DNA from: Deltaproteobacteria bacterium
Lineage (GTDB): Bacteria; Desulfobacterota; GWC2-55-46
NCBI GenBank assembly: GCA_016234405.1
Contig: JACRCC010000019.1
Location: 1-36,687 of the forward strand
Direction of reading: 5' to 3'
DNA: 36,687 nucleotides
Of the stretch, positions 6,406-14,062 are shown one piece after another (position 1 is the first letter of the stretch; every line of letters starts with the position of its first letter). The position numbers were made by a program, and so were the translations under genes. The notes under the pieces were generated by a model. It was not told the DNA's origin, ran no database searches, and worked only from the letters and a program-made list of their open reading frames with translations.

Positions 6406-7641
6406 ATGATATACGTTATCGGCATAGGCGTTGAAGGAAAGGATGGCCTCTCAAAGAAGACGCTTGAAATAATCGGGCGCGCCTCTCTAATCGCAGGAGG
6501 CAGGCGGCTCCTTGAGGAATTCAGCGGGTTTAAGGCGCGCCGTCTCGTAATAGCGGGCGGCCTCGATAGAGTTTTCGGGGCGATAAGGCGCGCCGCGGGC
6601 AAGGGCGATGTTGCCGTTCTTGCAACCGGAGACCCGCTTCTCTTCGGTATAGGCGCGGCGTTGATAAAAGAATTTGGCAAAAAACAAATAACGGTCATCC
6701 CGAACGTGAGCGTGGCGCAGGAGGCGTTTGCGAGGATAAAGGAGTCCGCTAACGGCGTCAAGGTTCTAAGCGTTCACGGCAGGGGCGCGGGGGTCAAGGA
6801 CATCGCAGCGGAAGCTGCGGTAAACGGCAAACTCGCGGTCTTCACCGACGCGCAAGGTTCTCCTGCCGTTATCGCCAAGGCGTTGATTGAAGGCGGGGTT
6901 GACGGGTTTACGGCTTACGTCTGCGAGGCGATTGGGACAAAGGAGGAGCGGATTACAAAGGGCAGGCTTAAAACCATTGCCGCGATTAGGCGCTTTGCGC
7001 CCTTGAACGTTTTGATACTCATTAAAGACAAGGGGGAGGGAAAGGCCGTTGACAACGTGAGGCGTTTCGGCATACAGGATAAGCTCTTCATCCATTCCGG
7101 CAACATGATAACCAAAGAAGAGCTGCGCGTCATTGCGCTTTCAAAGCTTGACATAAAAGACGACAGCGTCGTTTGGGACATCGGGTCAGGGAGCGGCTCG
7201 GTCGCCATAGAGGCGGCAAGGCTCTGTCCAAAGGGCAAGGTCTGGGCCATAGAAAAAAACAGGGCGCGGGTTGCGCATATAAAGAAAAACAAGGCCGTCT
7301 TCGGGGTGAAAAATATCAAGATAATAAACGGCAATGCCCCCGCGTGCATAAACTCAGCAAGACTCCTTGCGCCCGACGCGGTCTTTGTCGGCGGCGGCGG
7401 AGTTGGATTGATATCCATTCTCGGGTTGGTCTCAAGGCGGCTCCTGCCAGGCGGCAGGGTCGTGGTGAACGCGATAACCCTTGAGACCGCCGGCTCGTCC
7501 GTTGGATTTTTCAAAAAGAAGAAGTGGGGGCATGAAGGCGCGCTTATCGGCGTTACCAAGACAAAAGGATTGGGCGGCAGGAATTTCCTTTCCGCCGAGA
7601 ACCCGGTATTCATAATATCGGCGGTCAAACCACAATCATGA
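6406..7641 (+). CDS. cbiET: Bifunctional cobalt-precorrin-7 C5-methyltransferase / cobalt-precorrin-6B C15-methyltransferase (CbiE-CbiT fusion)
   Basis: A 411-residue fusion. Residues 1-200 are a tetrapyrrole methylase (CbiE): IYVIGIGVEG at the start and ATGDPLLFGIG near residues 73-83. Residues 230-411 are a Rossmann-fold methyltransferase (CbiT): GNMITKEELR at the domain start and the SAM motif WDIGSGSGSVAIEAA near 257-271. Together they methylate C5 and C15 and remove the ring C acetate carboxyl, as the aerobic homologue CobL does. The ATG at 6406 is 20 bases after cbiD. The stop overlaps the cbiL start (ATGA), which suggests coupled translation. Confidence 0.92.
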   Translation: MIYVIGIGVEGKDGLSKKTLEIIGRASLIAGGRRLLEEFSGFKARRLVIAGGLDRVFGAIRRAAGKGDVAVLATGDPLLFGIGAALIKEFGKKQITVIPNVSVAQEAFARIKESANGVKVLSVHGRGAGVKDIAAEAAVNGKLAVFTDAQGSPAVIAKALIEGGVDGFTAYVCEAIGTKEERITKGRLKTIAAIRRFAPLNVLILIKDKGEGKAVDNVRRFGIQDKLFIHSGNMITKEELRVIALSKLDIKDDSVVWDIGSGSGSVAIEAARLCPKGKVWAIEKNRARVAHIKKNKAVFGVKNIKIINGNAPACINSARLLAPDAVFVGGGGVGLISILGLVSRRLLPGGRVVVNAITLETAGSSVGFFKKKKWGHEGALIGVTKTKGLGGRNFLSAENPVFIISAVKPQS

Positions 7642-8369
7642 GCAACGTTTCTAAGACTGGCAAACTCTACGGCGTAGGCGTGGGGCCCGGAGACCCGGAA
7701 CTCATGACCCTCAAGGCCCTTCGCGTGCTCAAAGACGCGCCGGTCATCGCCGCGCCTAAATCCTCCAATATTGACGCGGACAGCAATGCCCTCGAGATAA
7801 TCAAAGGCTCAATCGGCGTTGAGGGCAAGGTAATCTTGGAACTTGGATTGCCCATGACAAAGGACAGGGCCGTCCTCAAGGCCGGACGCGACAAGGCGGC
7901 GGCGGAATTGGCGGGGATGCTCGAAAAGGGTCTGGACGTCGCTTTCATAACGCTCGGCGACCCCATGTTGTATTCAACCTTTAGTTATCTCGTTCCGTTA
8001 GTGAGAGAAAGGCTGCCCCATGCGCGGGTGGAGGCAGTTGCCGGAGTAACGTCTTTTTGCGCGGCCGCGTCGGCAGCTATGCTCCCGCTCGCCGAGGGCA
8101 GCGAGAGTGTCGCCATCGAGCCTTGCGCATATAAACTCGAAGACGTAAGACGAGCGCTTAAGACTTCGGATACCGTGATACTCTTGAAGGTAAATAAAGC
8201 GCTCGACGGGATTATCAAATTGCTTGAAGAGGAGTCGCTCCTGAATAATGCCGTGTTTGTCTCAAGGGCAAGTTGTTCCGATGCGGAGATTGTAACCGAC
8301 CTAAAGACTTTGAAGGGAAGGGACGCGGGTTACTTCTCGCTCATTATCGTGAAGAAGGGTTCGATATGA
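7638..8369 (+). CDS. cbiL: Cobalt-precorrin-2 C20-methyltransferase CbiL
   Basis: CbiL adds a methyl group at C20 of cobalt-precorrin-2. The 243-residue protein begins with the methylase motif YGVGVGPGDPELMTLKA (residues 11-27) and has TLGDPMLYSTFSYL near 105-118, both typical of CbiL/CobI rather than of the other methylases here. Length matches the family. The ATG at 7638 overlaps the cbiE-cbiT stop by four bases and its own stop overlaps the cbiF ATG in the same way. Confidence 0.93.
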   Translation: MSNVSKTGKLYGVGVGPGDPELMTLKALRVLKDAPVIAAPKSSNIDADSNALEIIKGSIGVEGKVILELGLPMTKDRAVLKAGRDKAAAELAGMLEKGLDVAFITLGDPMLYSTFSYLVPLVRERLPHARVEAVAGVTSFCAAASAAMLPLAEGSESVAIEPCAYKLEDVRRALKTSDTVILLKVNKALDGIIKLLEEESLLNNAVFVSRASCSDAEIVTDLKTLKGRDAGYFSLIIVKKGSI

Positions 8370-9253
8370 CAAACGCCGTGAAGCCCAAAAAAACCTCCGT
8401 TGTTTATTTCGTCGGCGCTGGGCCCGGGGACCCCGAGCTTTTGACCGTAAAGGCCATGAGGCTTCTTAAAAAGGCGGACGTGGTTGTCTACGCCGGTTCG
8501 CTCGTCGAGAAATCCATACTCAAGTTTTGCCGCAAGGGCGTCAAACTCCGCGACAGCTCGCGGATGCACCTCGGCGAGATAACGGGCGCGCTCGTCAGGG
8601 CCGCGTCATCCGGCAAAAAAACCGTCCGTGTTCACAGCGGCGACCCGTGCCTGTATGGGGCATTGCGGGAGCAGACGCAAGTCCTTGAGGAAAACGGCGT
8701 GCCCTACGAGATAGTCCCGGGCGTGTCCTCTGCCTTTGCCTCTGCTGCCGCTCTCAAAAGGGAGTTGACCGCGCCAATGGGCACGCAGACCGTGATTTTC
8801 ACCCGGCTCAACGGGAGGACTCCGGTGCCGGAGTCCGAAGGCCTCGCGTCTTTAGCGGCCCACAGGGCGACCATCTGCGTTTTTCTGAGCGCGGGCATGA
8901 TGGATAAGGTCGTTGCGGAATTGAAAAAAGGCTATGCGCCCGGCACGCCCGTTGCCGTTGTTTACAGGGCAACGTGGAAAGACCAGGTGATAATCAAGGG
9001 CGTTTTGTCGGATATCGCGGGCAGGGTCAAGGCGGCCGGGATAACTCAGCACGCGATGATCATAGCAGGCGCCGCAATCGGGGACGCGGCCTTGAGGGAC
9101 GCCTCTAAACTCTACTCAAAGGGATTTACGCACGGCTGCAGGGCCGCGCCCAGCGCCACTTTTCAGCGAAACCTTTTTCGGTCAATAAAGGCCGTTGCGG
9201 CGAAAGTGGCGCTGGGCGCGAAAAAACCGAGAGGCGCGAAAAGAAAAAGATGA
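8366..9253 (+). CDS. cbiF: Cobalt-precorrin-4 C11-methyltransferase CbiF
   Basis: CbiF methylates C11 of cobalt-precorrin-4. The ATG at 8366 overlaps the cbiL stop (ATGA). Motifs are VYFVGAGPGDPELLTVKA (residues 13-30) and HSGDPCLYGALREQ (about 90-103), with YEIVPGVSSAFASAA following. At 295 residues it is about 40 longer than usual. The family core ends near YSKGFTHGC (about residue 260), and the extra basic tail (ending GAKKPRGAKRKR) is encoded over an inverted repeat with perfect 18-bp arms at 9145-9162 and 9203-9220. An insertion that displaced the original stop is a likely cause. The stop overlaps the next ATG. Confidence 0.93.
   Translation: MTNAVKPKKTSVVYFVGAGPGDPELLTVKAMRLLKKADVVVYAGSLVEKSILKFCRKGVKLRDSSRMHLGEITGALVRAASSGKKTVRVHSGDPCLYGALREQTQVLEENGVPYEIVPGVSSAFASAAALKRELTAPMGTQTVIFTRLNGRTPVPESEGLASLAAHRATICVFLSAGMMDKVVAELKKGYAPGTPVAVVYRATWKDQVIIKGVLSDIAGRVKAAGITQHAMIIAGAAIGDAALRDASKLYSKGFTHGCRAAPSATFQRNLFRSIKAVAAKVALGAKKPRGAKRKR
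9145..9220. repeat. Inverted repeat with perfect 18-bp arms in the 3' end of cbiF
   Basis: CGCGCCCAGCGCCACTTT at 9145-9162 is the exact reverse complement of 9203-9220; the 40-base centre is not paired in any obvious way. It lies wholly within the extra C-terminal tail of CbiF. There is no T-tract. Confidence 0.75.
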
Positions 9254-9624
9254 GGAGGATTTTTCAACACTACATCCCTCCTGCCGCGTACATGGCGGGT
9301 ATCTTATATCTGTCGCTGCGTTCCGAGCCGATAGAGCCGGTGCTTTTCCCGCACGCGGACAAGCTCAATCACCTTGCGGCTTACGCGGTGATGTCAGCCC
9401 TCTGGATGAGGACGCTTATTGTAAGAACGACCGCAGGCAGGGCGCTCGCGGCCTCGATGGCGATAAGTTTCGTCTTCGGCGCGCTCGTCGAGGCCCTGCA
9501 GTCGTATGCGCCTCCGAGAGACGCGAGCGTGTTGGACGCCGTTGCAAACGGGATTGGGGCCGTTATCGGCGCGTATGCGTTTAAGATATTCAAAGCAAGA
9601 GTGAAACCCGCAGGGGAGGCTTGA
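9250..9624 (+). CDS. VanZ-like family membrane protein
   Basis: A 124-residue membrane protein. The DKLNHLAAYAVM segment (about residues 37-48), then FGALVEALQSYAPPRDASVLDAVANGIGAVIG, is the VanZ-family pattern: a hydrophobic helix, the E-x-x-Q region and a PxRDAS-D motif. VanZ-like proteins are small integral membrane proteins of mostly unknown function; some alter glycopeptide susceptibility. There are three to four predicted helices. The ATG at 9250 overlaps the cbiF stop and the next gene begins one base after its stop. It is therefore co-transcribed with cobalamin genes, although no VanZ role in the pathway is known. Confidence 0.82.
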   Translation: MRRIFQHYIPPAAYMAGILYLSLRSEPIEPVLFPHADKLNHLAAYAVMSALWMRTLIVRTTAGRALAASMAISFVFGALVEALQSYAPPRDASVLDAVANGIGAVIGAYAFKIFKARVKPAGEA

Positions 9625-9625
9625 T

Positions 9626-10342
9626 ATGACGCTTGGCGAGATGACGATGCCTGAATTCAAAAAGGCGCTCAAAAAAACGAAGACCATCATTATCCCCTTT
9701 GGGAGCGTCGAGGCGCACGGGGCGCACCTGCCTCTCAATACCGATACCCTGATAATGCGCGAGGTTGCAAAAAAGGCCGCAGCAATGGCCGGGGTCTTCA
9801 TGTCTCCGTTGTTTCAATACGGCGTGTGCACCTCAACCGGAGACCATCCGGGGACTATCACGATACGGGCGGATACCGTAAGGATGGTCGCAAGCGACAT
9901 CGTCCGGGATTGTCATAAAAAAGGTCTTCGCAATTTTATACTCATCTCCGGGCACGGCGGCGGGCTGCACATGTCCGCGATGAAAGAGGCCGGGGAGACG
10001 CTCACTCAGGAACTCAGTCCCATTAAGATTGCCGTCTGCTGCATATACGAACTCGTCAATAATGAATCCTCAAGCATTATCGAAACCCCCAACGACTCGC
10101 ACGCGGGCGAAGGAGAAACTTCGTTGGTATTGCATCTTGCGCCGGGTCTCGTAAAGGGAAGTTCTAAAGAGGAGTATCCCAAATTTCAAAGGCCCGTTAT
10201 TGCGCGGGATAAGTTGAAACACTGGCCCGGCGCGGTCTGGGGAGACCCGTCCAAGGCGACTGCCGAAAAGGGCAGCAGGCTTTTTAACCTGATGGTAAAA
10301 AAGACCGTTGCCCTTGTCCGGTTGCTGGAGAAAGGGGCATGA
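9626..10342 (+). CDS. Creatininase-family metal-dependent amidohydrolase
   Basis: A 238-residue protein of the creatininase (creatinine amidohydrolase) superfamily. Its metal-ligand pattern is intact: Glu29 and His31 in PFGSVEAHGAHLP, Asp40 in LNTDT, His near residue 110 in SGHGGG, and the late HAGEGETS (about 159-166). DHPGTITI is also typical. Members hydrolyse cyclic or linear amides, and include a mycofactocin maturation protein and a formamidopyrimidine hydrolase, so the substrate cannot be read from sequence. The gene lies between vanZ-like and cbiG, overlapping the latter by four bases. This suggests a linked but unassigned step, for example on an amide of a corrinoid. Confidence 0.85.
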   Translation: MTLGEMTMPEFKKALKKTKTIIIPFGSVEAHGAHLPLNTDTLIMREVAKKAAAMAGVFMSPLFQYGVCTSTGDHPGTITIRADTVRMVASDIVRDCHKKGLRNFILISGHGGGLHMSAMKEAGETLTQELSPIKIAVCCIYELVNNESSSIIETPNDSHAGEGETSLVLHLAPGLVKGSSKEEYPKFQRPVIARDKLKHWPGAVWGDPSKATAEKGSRLFNLMVKKTVALVRLLEKGA

Positions 10343-11406
10343 GGCTCGAGGTCTTTCAGGTAACGGACAGGGGCGGCAAGGCGGCAGGCAAGGTAAAGGC
10401 GCATTTCAAGGACGCGATCGTTCATCGCCCGGAAGAGATAAAAGGCGGACGACTGAAGGGGCTTGTAAGAAATGCCATGAAAGGCGGCGACGCGCTCGTC
10501 TTTGTCTGCGCCGCAGGCATAGCCGTGAGGGCTGTCGCCCCGTTTCTTAAAGGAAAGGAGACAGACCCAGCCGTAGTCGTAATGGATGATTCGGCGCGGT
10601 TTGCAATCAGTCTCCTCTCCGGACACCTCGGCGGCGCGAACGCCCTTACCAAAGACATAGCCCGCATCTGCGGCGCCAAAGCGGTCATTTCAACGGCAAC
10701 GGATATACACGGCCTCCCGTGCGTTGAAGATATTGCAAAAAAATTTACGCTCGCAATCGAAGACGTCAAAAAGATAAAGATTATAAATTCGGCCGTCCTC
10801 GACAATAGAAAGGTCTATGTCATTGACGCGATTGCAACGCGGGCCGCCCTGATAAAAAAATCCTTCGGAAAAAGCGGGGGGAATTACCCCCGTCGGGCGT
10901 TCGATTTCAGGAGCGCGTTTCCGGCCATCCCGTTGCCGCGAAGCGTTTTTGTTTGCGTCTCGCCTTTTACAAAGGTGAATATTCCCCCTCGTTTCGTCTC
11001 AAGGACGCTCATCTTGCGGCCAAAGGAATTCGTATTCGGGACGGGCTGCATGAAGGGCGTCGGTCTTAAAGAAGTGGAGGCTGCATTTAACGCCGCGCTC
11101 AAAAGATCAGGGGTTGCGGCCCGGGCGGTGAGAAACGTCGCCACGATTGACGTAAAAAGGCGCGAGAGGGGATTGAACGCCTTTGTAAGAAAAAATGGTT
11201 TCGTAATTGAATATTTCGATAAAGACACGCTAAACGCCGCGCCTGCGCCATCCGGGGTTTCAAAGGCCGCGTTAGCCGCAACGGGCGCGGCCGGCGTAGC
11301 CGAGTGCGCGGCGCTTGTATCCGCGAGGGTTAAAAAGATATGGCTAAAAAAGATAAAGGTAGGCCGCGTAACGGCGGCAATGGCTTGGGCGCCGTTTACG
11401 TCGTAG
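10339..11406 (+). CDS. cbiG: Cobalt-precorrin-5A hydrolase CbiG
   Basis: CbiG opens the ring A lactone of cobalt-precorrin-5A and releases the C20 carbon as acetaldehyde. The 355-residue protein has the N-terminal CbiG domain (VFVCAAGIAVRAVAPFL, residues 54-70; LLSGHLGGANALTKDIA, 92-108), a variable middle, and the C-terminal domain starting FGTGCMKGVGLKEVEAAF. The variable middle carries two of the G/C palindromes (10876-10891 and around 10974-10988). The 3' end overlaps cbiH by 67 bases if cbiH starts at its ATG, which is long for this cluster. Confidence 0.92.
   Translation: MRLEVFQVTDRGGKAAGKVKAHFKDAIVHRPEEIKGGRLKGLVRNAMKGGDALVFVCAAGIAVRAVAPFLKGKETDPAVVVMDDSARFAISLLSGHLGGANALTKDIARICGAKAVISTATDIHGLPCVEDIAKKFTLAIEDVKKIKIINSAVLDNRKVYVIDAIATRAALIKKSFGKSGGNYPRRAFDFRSAFPAIPLPRSVFVCVSPFTKVNIPPRFVSRTLILRPKEFVFGTGCMKGVGLKEVEAAFNAALKRSGVAARAVRNVATIDVKRRERGLNAFVRKNGFVIEYFDKDTLNAAPAPSGVSKAALAATGAAGVAECAALVSARVKKIWLKKIKVGRVTAAMAWAPFTS
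10876..10891. repeat. In-frame G6-AATTA-C5 palindrome in cbiG
   Basis: GGGGGG (10876-10881), AATTA and CCCCC (10887-10891) encode GGNYP in the variable middle of CbiG. The AATTA centre is identical to that of the palindrome in the kinase gene at 15117-15131. A related half-degenerate copy (GGTGAATATTCCCCC) lies about 100 bases downstream at 10974-10988. Confidence 0.6.
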
Positions 11407-12125
11407 GCATGGGCCCCGGCGGCCTCCCCCATCTGACGCTCAGGGCTATGGAAGTCCTGAAGGCCGCCGACGCGATAGTCGGGTACACGCGGTACGTGGA
11501 ACTTATCGCCCCGCTTACAGCGGATAAGGAAATTTTTTCAACCGGCATGACCCGCGAGATTGAGCGGTGCGAGAAGGCCATTGCGTTGGCGCGTGAGGGC
11601 AAAACCGTTGCAATGGTTTCGTCAGGCGACGCGGGCATCTACGGCATGGCGGGGCTTGTCATGCAGGTGGCCATGCGGCGCGGCGAGCCTGTTCCAATTG
11701 AGGTCATACCCGGCGTGCCGTCTTTTGTGAGCGCGGCGGCCATACTCGGGGCCCCGCTCATGCACGATTTTGCCTCCATTTCGTTATCAGACCTCTTGAC
11801 CGATTGGGAAAAGATCGAGGGCCGCCTACTCGCGGCCGCAAAGGCGGATTTTGTCATAGTCCTCTACAACCCCAAAAGCGGGAAGAGGACAGAGGGGTTG
11901 AAAAAAGCGGTTTCCATCATCGCGGCCCACAGGGAGGGCAATACTCCGGTTGGCATCGTGAGAAACGCAACGCGCGAGGGTGAGGACGCGGTAATCACCA
12001 CGCTCTCCGGCTTTCATCTTTATTACGACAAGATTGACATGTTGACTATCGTTATCGTGGGCAACTCGACTACGTTTACGCATGAGCACAGGATGATAAC
12101 GCCGAGGGGCTATAAAGGCGTATGA
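11340..12125 (+). CDS. cbiH: Cobalt-precorrin-3 C17-methyltransferase CbiH
   Basis: CbiH methylates C17 and contracts the corrin ring (cobalt-precorrin-3 to -4). The 261-residue protein has VYVVGMGPGGLPHLTLRA (residues 19-36), MVSSGDAGIYGMAG (about 92-105) and VIPGVPSFVSAAAILGAPL, then NPKSGKR and TPVGIVRNATR, all family features. The ATG at 11340 follows GAGGG but overlaps cbiG by 67 bases. A TTG near 11385, just before the conserved core, is a possible alternative. The stop overlaps the deoB start (ATGA). Confidence 0.92.
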   Translation: MAKKDKGRPRNGGNGLGAVYVVGMGPGGLPHLTLRAMEVLKAADAIVGYTRYVELIAPLTADKEIFSTGMTREIERCEKAIALAREGKTVAMVSSGDAGIYGMAGLVMQVAMRRGEPVPIEVIPGVPSFVSAAAILGAPLMHDFASISLSDLLTDWEKIEGRLLAAAKADFVIVLYNPKSGKRTEGLKKAVSIIAAHREGNTPVGIVRNATREGEDAVITTLSGFHLYYDKIDMLTIVIVGNSTTFTHEHRMITPRGYKGV

Positions 12126-13297
12126 GCGCCGTCAAGCGCGCAGTTATCATGGTCTTCGACGGTTTCGGCGCGGGCGCGCTTCCGGATGCGCCTTCCTACG
12201 GTGACGCGGGCAGCCACACCATAGACAACGTGTCCAGAGCCGTCGGCAAACTCCATATCCCCAACCTCGTCGGGTTCGGGCTTGGACTCATCGAAGGGAT
12301 AAACGCCGTTGAAAAGACACTAACCCCGATAGCCTCATACGGGCGCATGAGGGAGGTCTCTCCGGGTAAGGACACGGAGACAGGCCACTGGGAGATGTCC
12401 GGCGTCATATTGGATAAACCCTTTCCGACATATCCCGGGGGTTTTCCGCCGGAGATAATGGAAAGATTTACGAAGGCCACGGGATACGGATGGCTCGGCA
12501 ACTGCGCGGCTTCGGGCACCAAGATAATAGAAGCGCTCGGGGCAGAGCATATTAGGACGGGTAGGCTTATCGTCTACACCTCCGCTGACAGCGTCTTTCA
12601 GATTGCGGGTCACGTTGACGTTATCCCGGTCGAGGAACTCTACAGGGTCTGCGAAATAGCGCGGGAGCTGCTCTATGAATATAACATCGGGCGCGTGATA
12701 GCGCGGCCTTTCGCGGGCCATCCGGGGGACTTCAGGAGGACGGATGGGAGGCGGGACTACTCCCTTGCCCCGTGCTCCGAGACAATAATTGAGAAGATAA
12801 AGGCAGCGGGGCAAAACGTAGTAGGCATAGGAAAGATAGGCGATATATTCGCGCATCGCGGGTTGACCTTTGAGGCGCACACAAAAAATAACATGGACGG
12901 GATAGACAAGACGATTGCCGCGTTGAAGGAGTCTAAAACAGGCCTGATATTTACGAACCTCGGCGATTTCGACACCCTCTACGGCCACAGGAACGACGCG
13001 GTCGGTTATGCCAATGCGCTCTTCGAGGCGGATGCGAGGCTCCCTGAGATAATTGCCGCGCTTGATGAGAGGGACGTCTTCATTATCACCGGGGACCACG
13101 GGTGCGACCCGACTACCCAGTCCACGGACCACTCGCGGGAGTACGTGCCGCTCCTTGTCTATGGAAAGGGACTAAAACCCGGCGTCAATCTCGGCACGAG
13201 GCTGAGCTTTGCCGATGTCGGCGCGACTTTAGCCGAGGTTTTTTCCATCAAAGGATTTAAGGCGGGCAAATCTTTTTTTAGTGAGATATTGATGTAA
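12122..13297 (+). CDS. deoB: Phosphopentomutase DeoB
   Basis: DeoB interconverts ribose 1-phosphate and ribose 5-phosphate, and the deoxy forms, in nucleoside salvage. The 391-residue protein has the alkaline-phosphatase-fold metal site VFDGFGAGALPDA (residues 11-23), Thr85 in PGKDTETGHWEM as the expected phosphorylated residue, and late metal motifs FTNLGDFDTLYGHRND and FIITGDHGCDPTT. Length matches the family. The ATG at 12122 overlaps the cbiH stop by four bases, so deoB is translated as part of the cobalamin cluster. It might balance the ribose phosphate that enters alpha-ribazole, but that is inference. Confidence 0.95.
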   Translation: MSAVKRAVIMVFDGFGAGALPDAPSYGDAGSHTIDNVSRAVGKLHIPNLVGFGLGLIEGINAVEKTLTPIASYGRMREVSPGKDTETGHWEMSGVILDKPFPTYPGGFPPEIMERFTKATGYGWLGNCAASGTKIIEALGAEHIRTGRLIVYTSADSVFQIAGHVDVIPVEELYRVCEIARELLYEYNIGRVIARPFAGHPGDFRRTDGRRDYSLAPCSETIIEKIKAAGQNVVGIGKIGDIFAHRGLTFEAHTKNNMDGIDKTIAALKESKTGLIFTNLGDFDTLYGHRNDAVGYANALFEADARLPEIIAALDERDVFIITGDHGCDPTTQSTDHSREYVPLLVYGKGLKPGVNLGTRLSFADVGATLAEVFSIKGFKAGKSFFSEILM

Positions 13298-13431
13298 ACC
13301 CACAAGCGCAGCTTATTAGGACTTTTTTATCTTGTTTATTCCCGCCAATCCGTTGAACTCCACGTATAACCATGCGATATTAAAGCGTTTTATAGCCGCA
13401 TAAAAAACTTGAAGATTTATCAATAAAAACA

Positions 13432-13461
13432 TTGCAAGGCATCATGGCCATAGGTTATATT
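13432..13461 (+). promoter_or_regulatory. Possible sigma70 promoter before the HTH-PilZ gene
   Basis: TTGCAA (13432-13437), 18 bases, TATATT (13456-13461). It lies in the 226-base gap after deoB, about 60 bases before the next start codon, in an AT-rich stretch. No clear terminator for the cobalamin cluster is visible in this gap. Confidence 0.4.
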
Positions 13462-13523
13462 TACCCTGCGCTATGGCGAATGCTATAGCAAGGACTGGCT
13501 TAGTCTCTTTATAAGGAGATATA

Positions 13524-14057
13524 ATGATTACAATGAACGGAGTAGATATCAGGAGATACCGAAGGCTGCTCGGCTGGTCACAGGAGAGGCTTGCAAGGGA
13601 ATTGAATGTGAGTTTCTCAACGGTCAATAGGTGGGAGGCCGGGAAGACAAGACCAAACGGCATGGCAAGAAAAGCGCTCGCAGCGCTCTTCTCCAAATTG
13701 AGCCCGTCTGAAAATAGAACCTGCCGGAGGATACCGCTGCGTTTTCCGATACGGATATTCTCGGCGGTTGGCTGCGGAAAGTGCGAAACGGGTTGCATTG
13801 GTCTTTGCGAGGACATAAGCATCGGCGGGTTTATGTTTAAGAGTGAAGAGTCCTTTACCGCCGGAGAGAAGCTCAAGATTTCCTTTGACTGCGAAACACG
13901 TCCCCGCAGGCTTAAAGAGGGGATATGCGCCGCCTCCGAGGTTGTGTGGACGGCCACGGACGCCGGTGGAGGGACTTGGATTAAGGCAGGCGCGCGCTTT
14001 AACGGTTTAGGCAAGAGCGATTTTGCAAAGATCGTAACTGCGGCGTTTTTCAACTAA
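13524..14057 (+). CDS. XRE-type HTH regulator fused to a PilZ domain, with a four-Cys cluster
   Basis: A 177-residue protein after a good ribosome site (AAGGAGA). Residues 7-56 are an XRE helix-turn-helix (LLGWSQERLARELNVSFSTVNRWEAG). Residues 66-175 look like PilZ, the cyclic di-GMP receptor domain: RRIPLR (68-73) holds the RxxxR arm and EDISIGG (96-102) the DxSxxG motif. Between them are Cys84, Cys87, Cys91 and Cys95 (CxxCxxxCxxxC), unusual for PilZ and able in principle to bind a metal or Fe-S cluster. A DNA-binding protein responding to cyclic di-GMP, and perhaps metal or redox state, is inferred. The histidine kinase gene follows after five bases. Confidence 0.78.
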   Translation: MITMNGVDIRRYRRLLGWSQERLARELNVSFSTVNRWEAGKTRPNGMARKALAALFSKLSPSENRTCRRIPLRFPIRIFSAVGCGKCETGCIGLCEDISIGGFMFKSEESFTAGEKLKISFDCETRPRRLKEGICAASEVVWTATDAGGGTWIKAGARFNGLGKSDFAKIVTAAFFN

Positions 14058-14062
14058 CGGAA

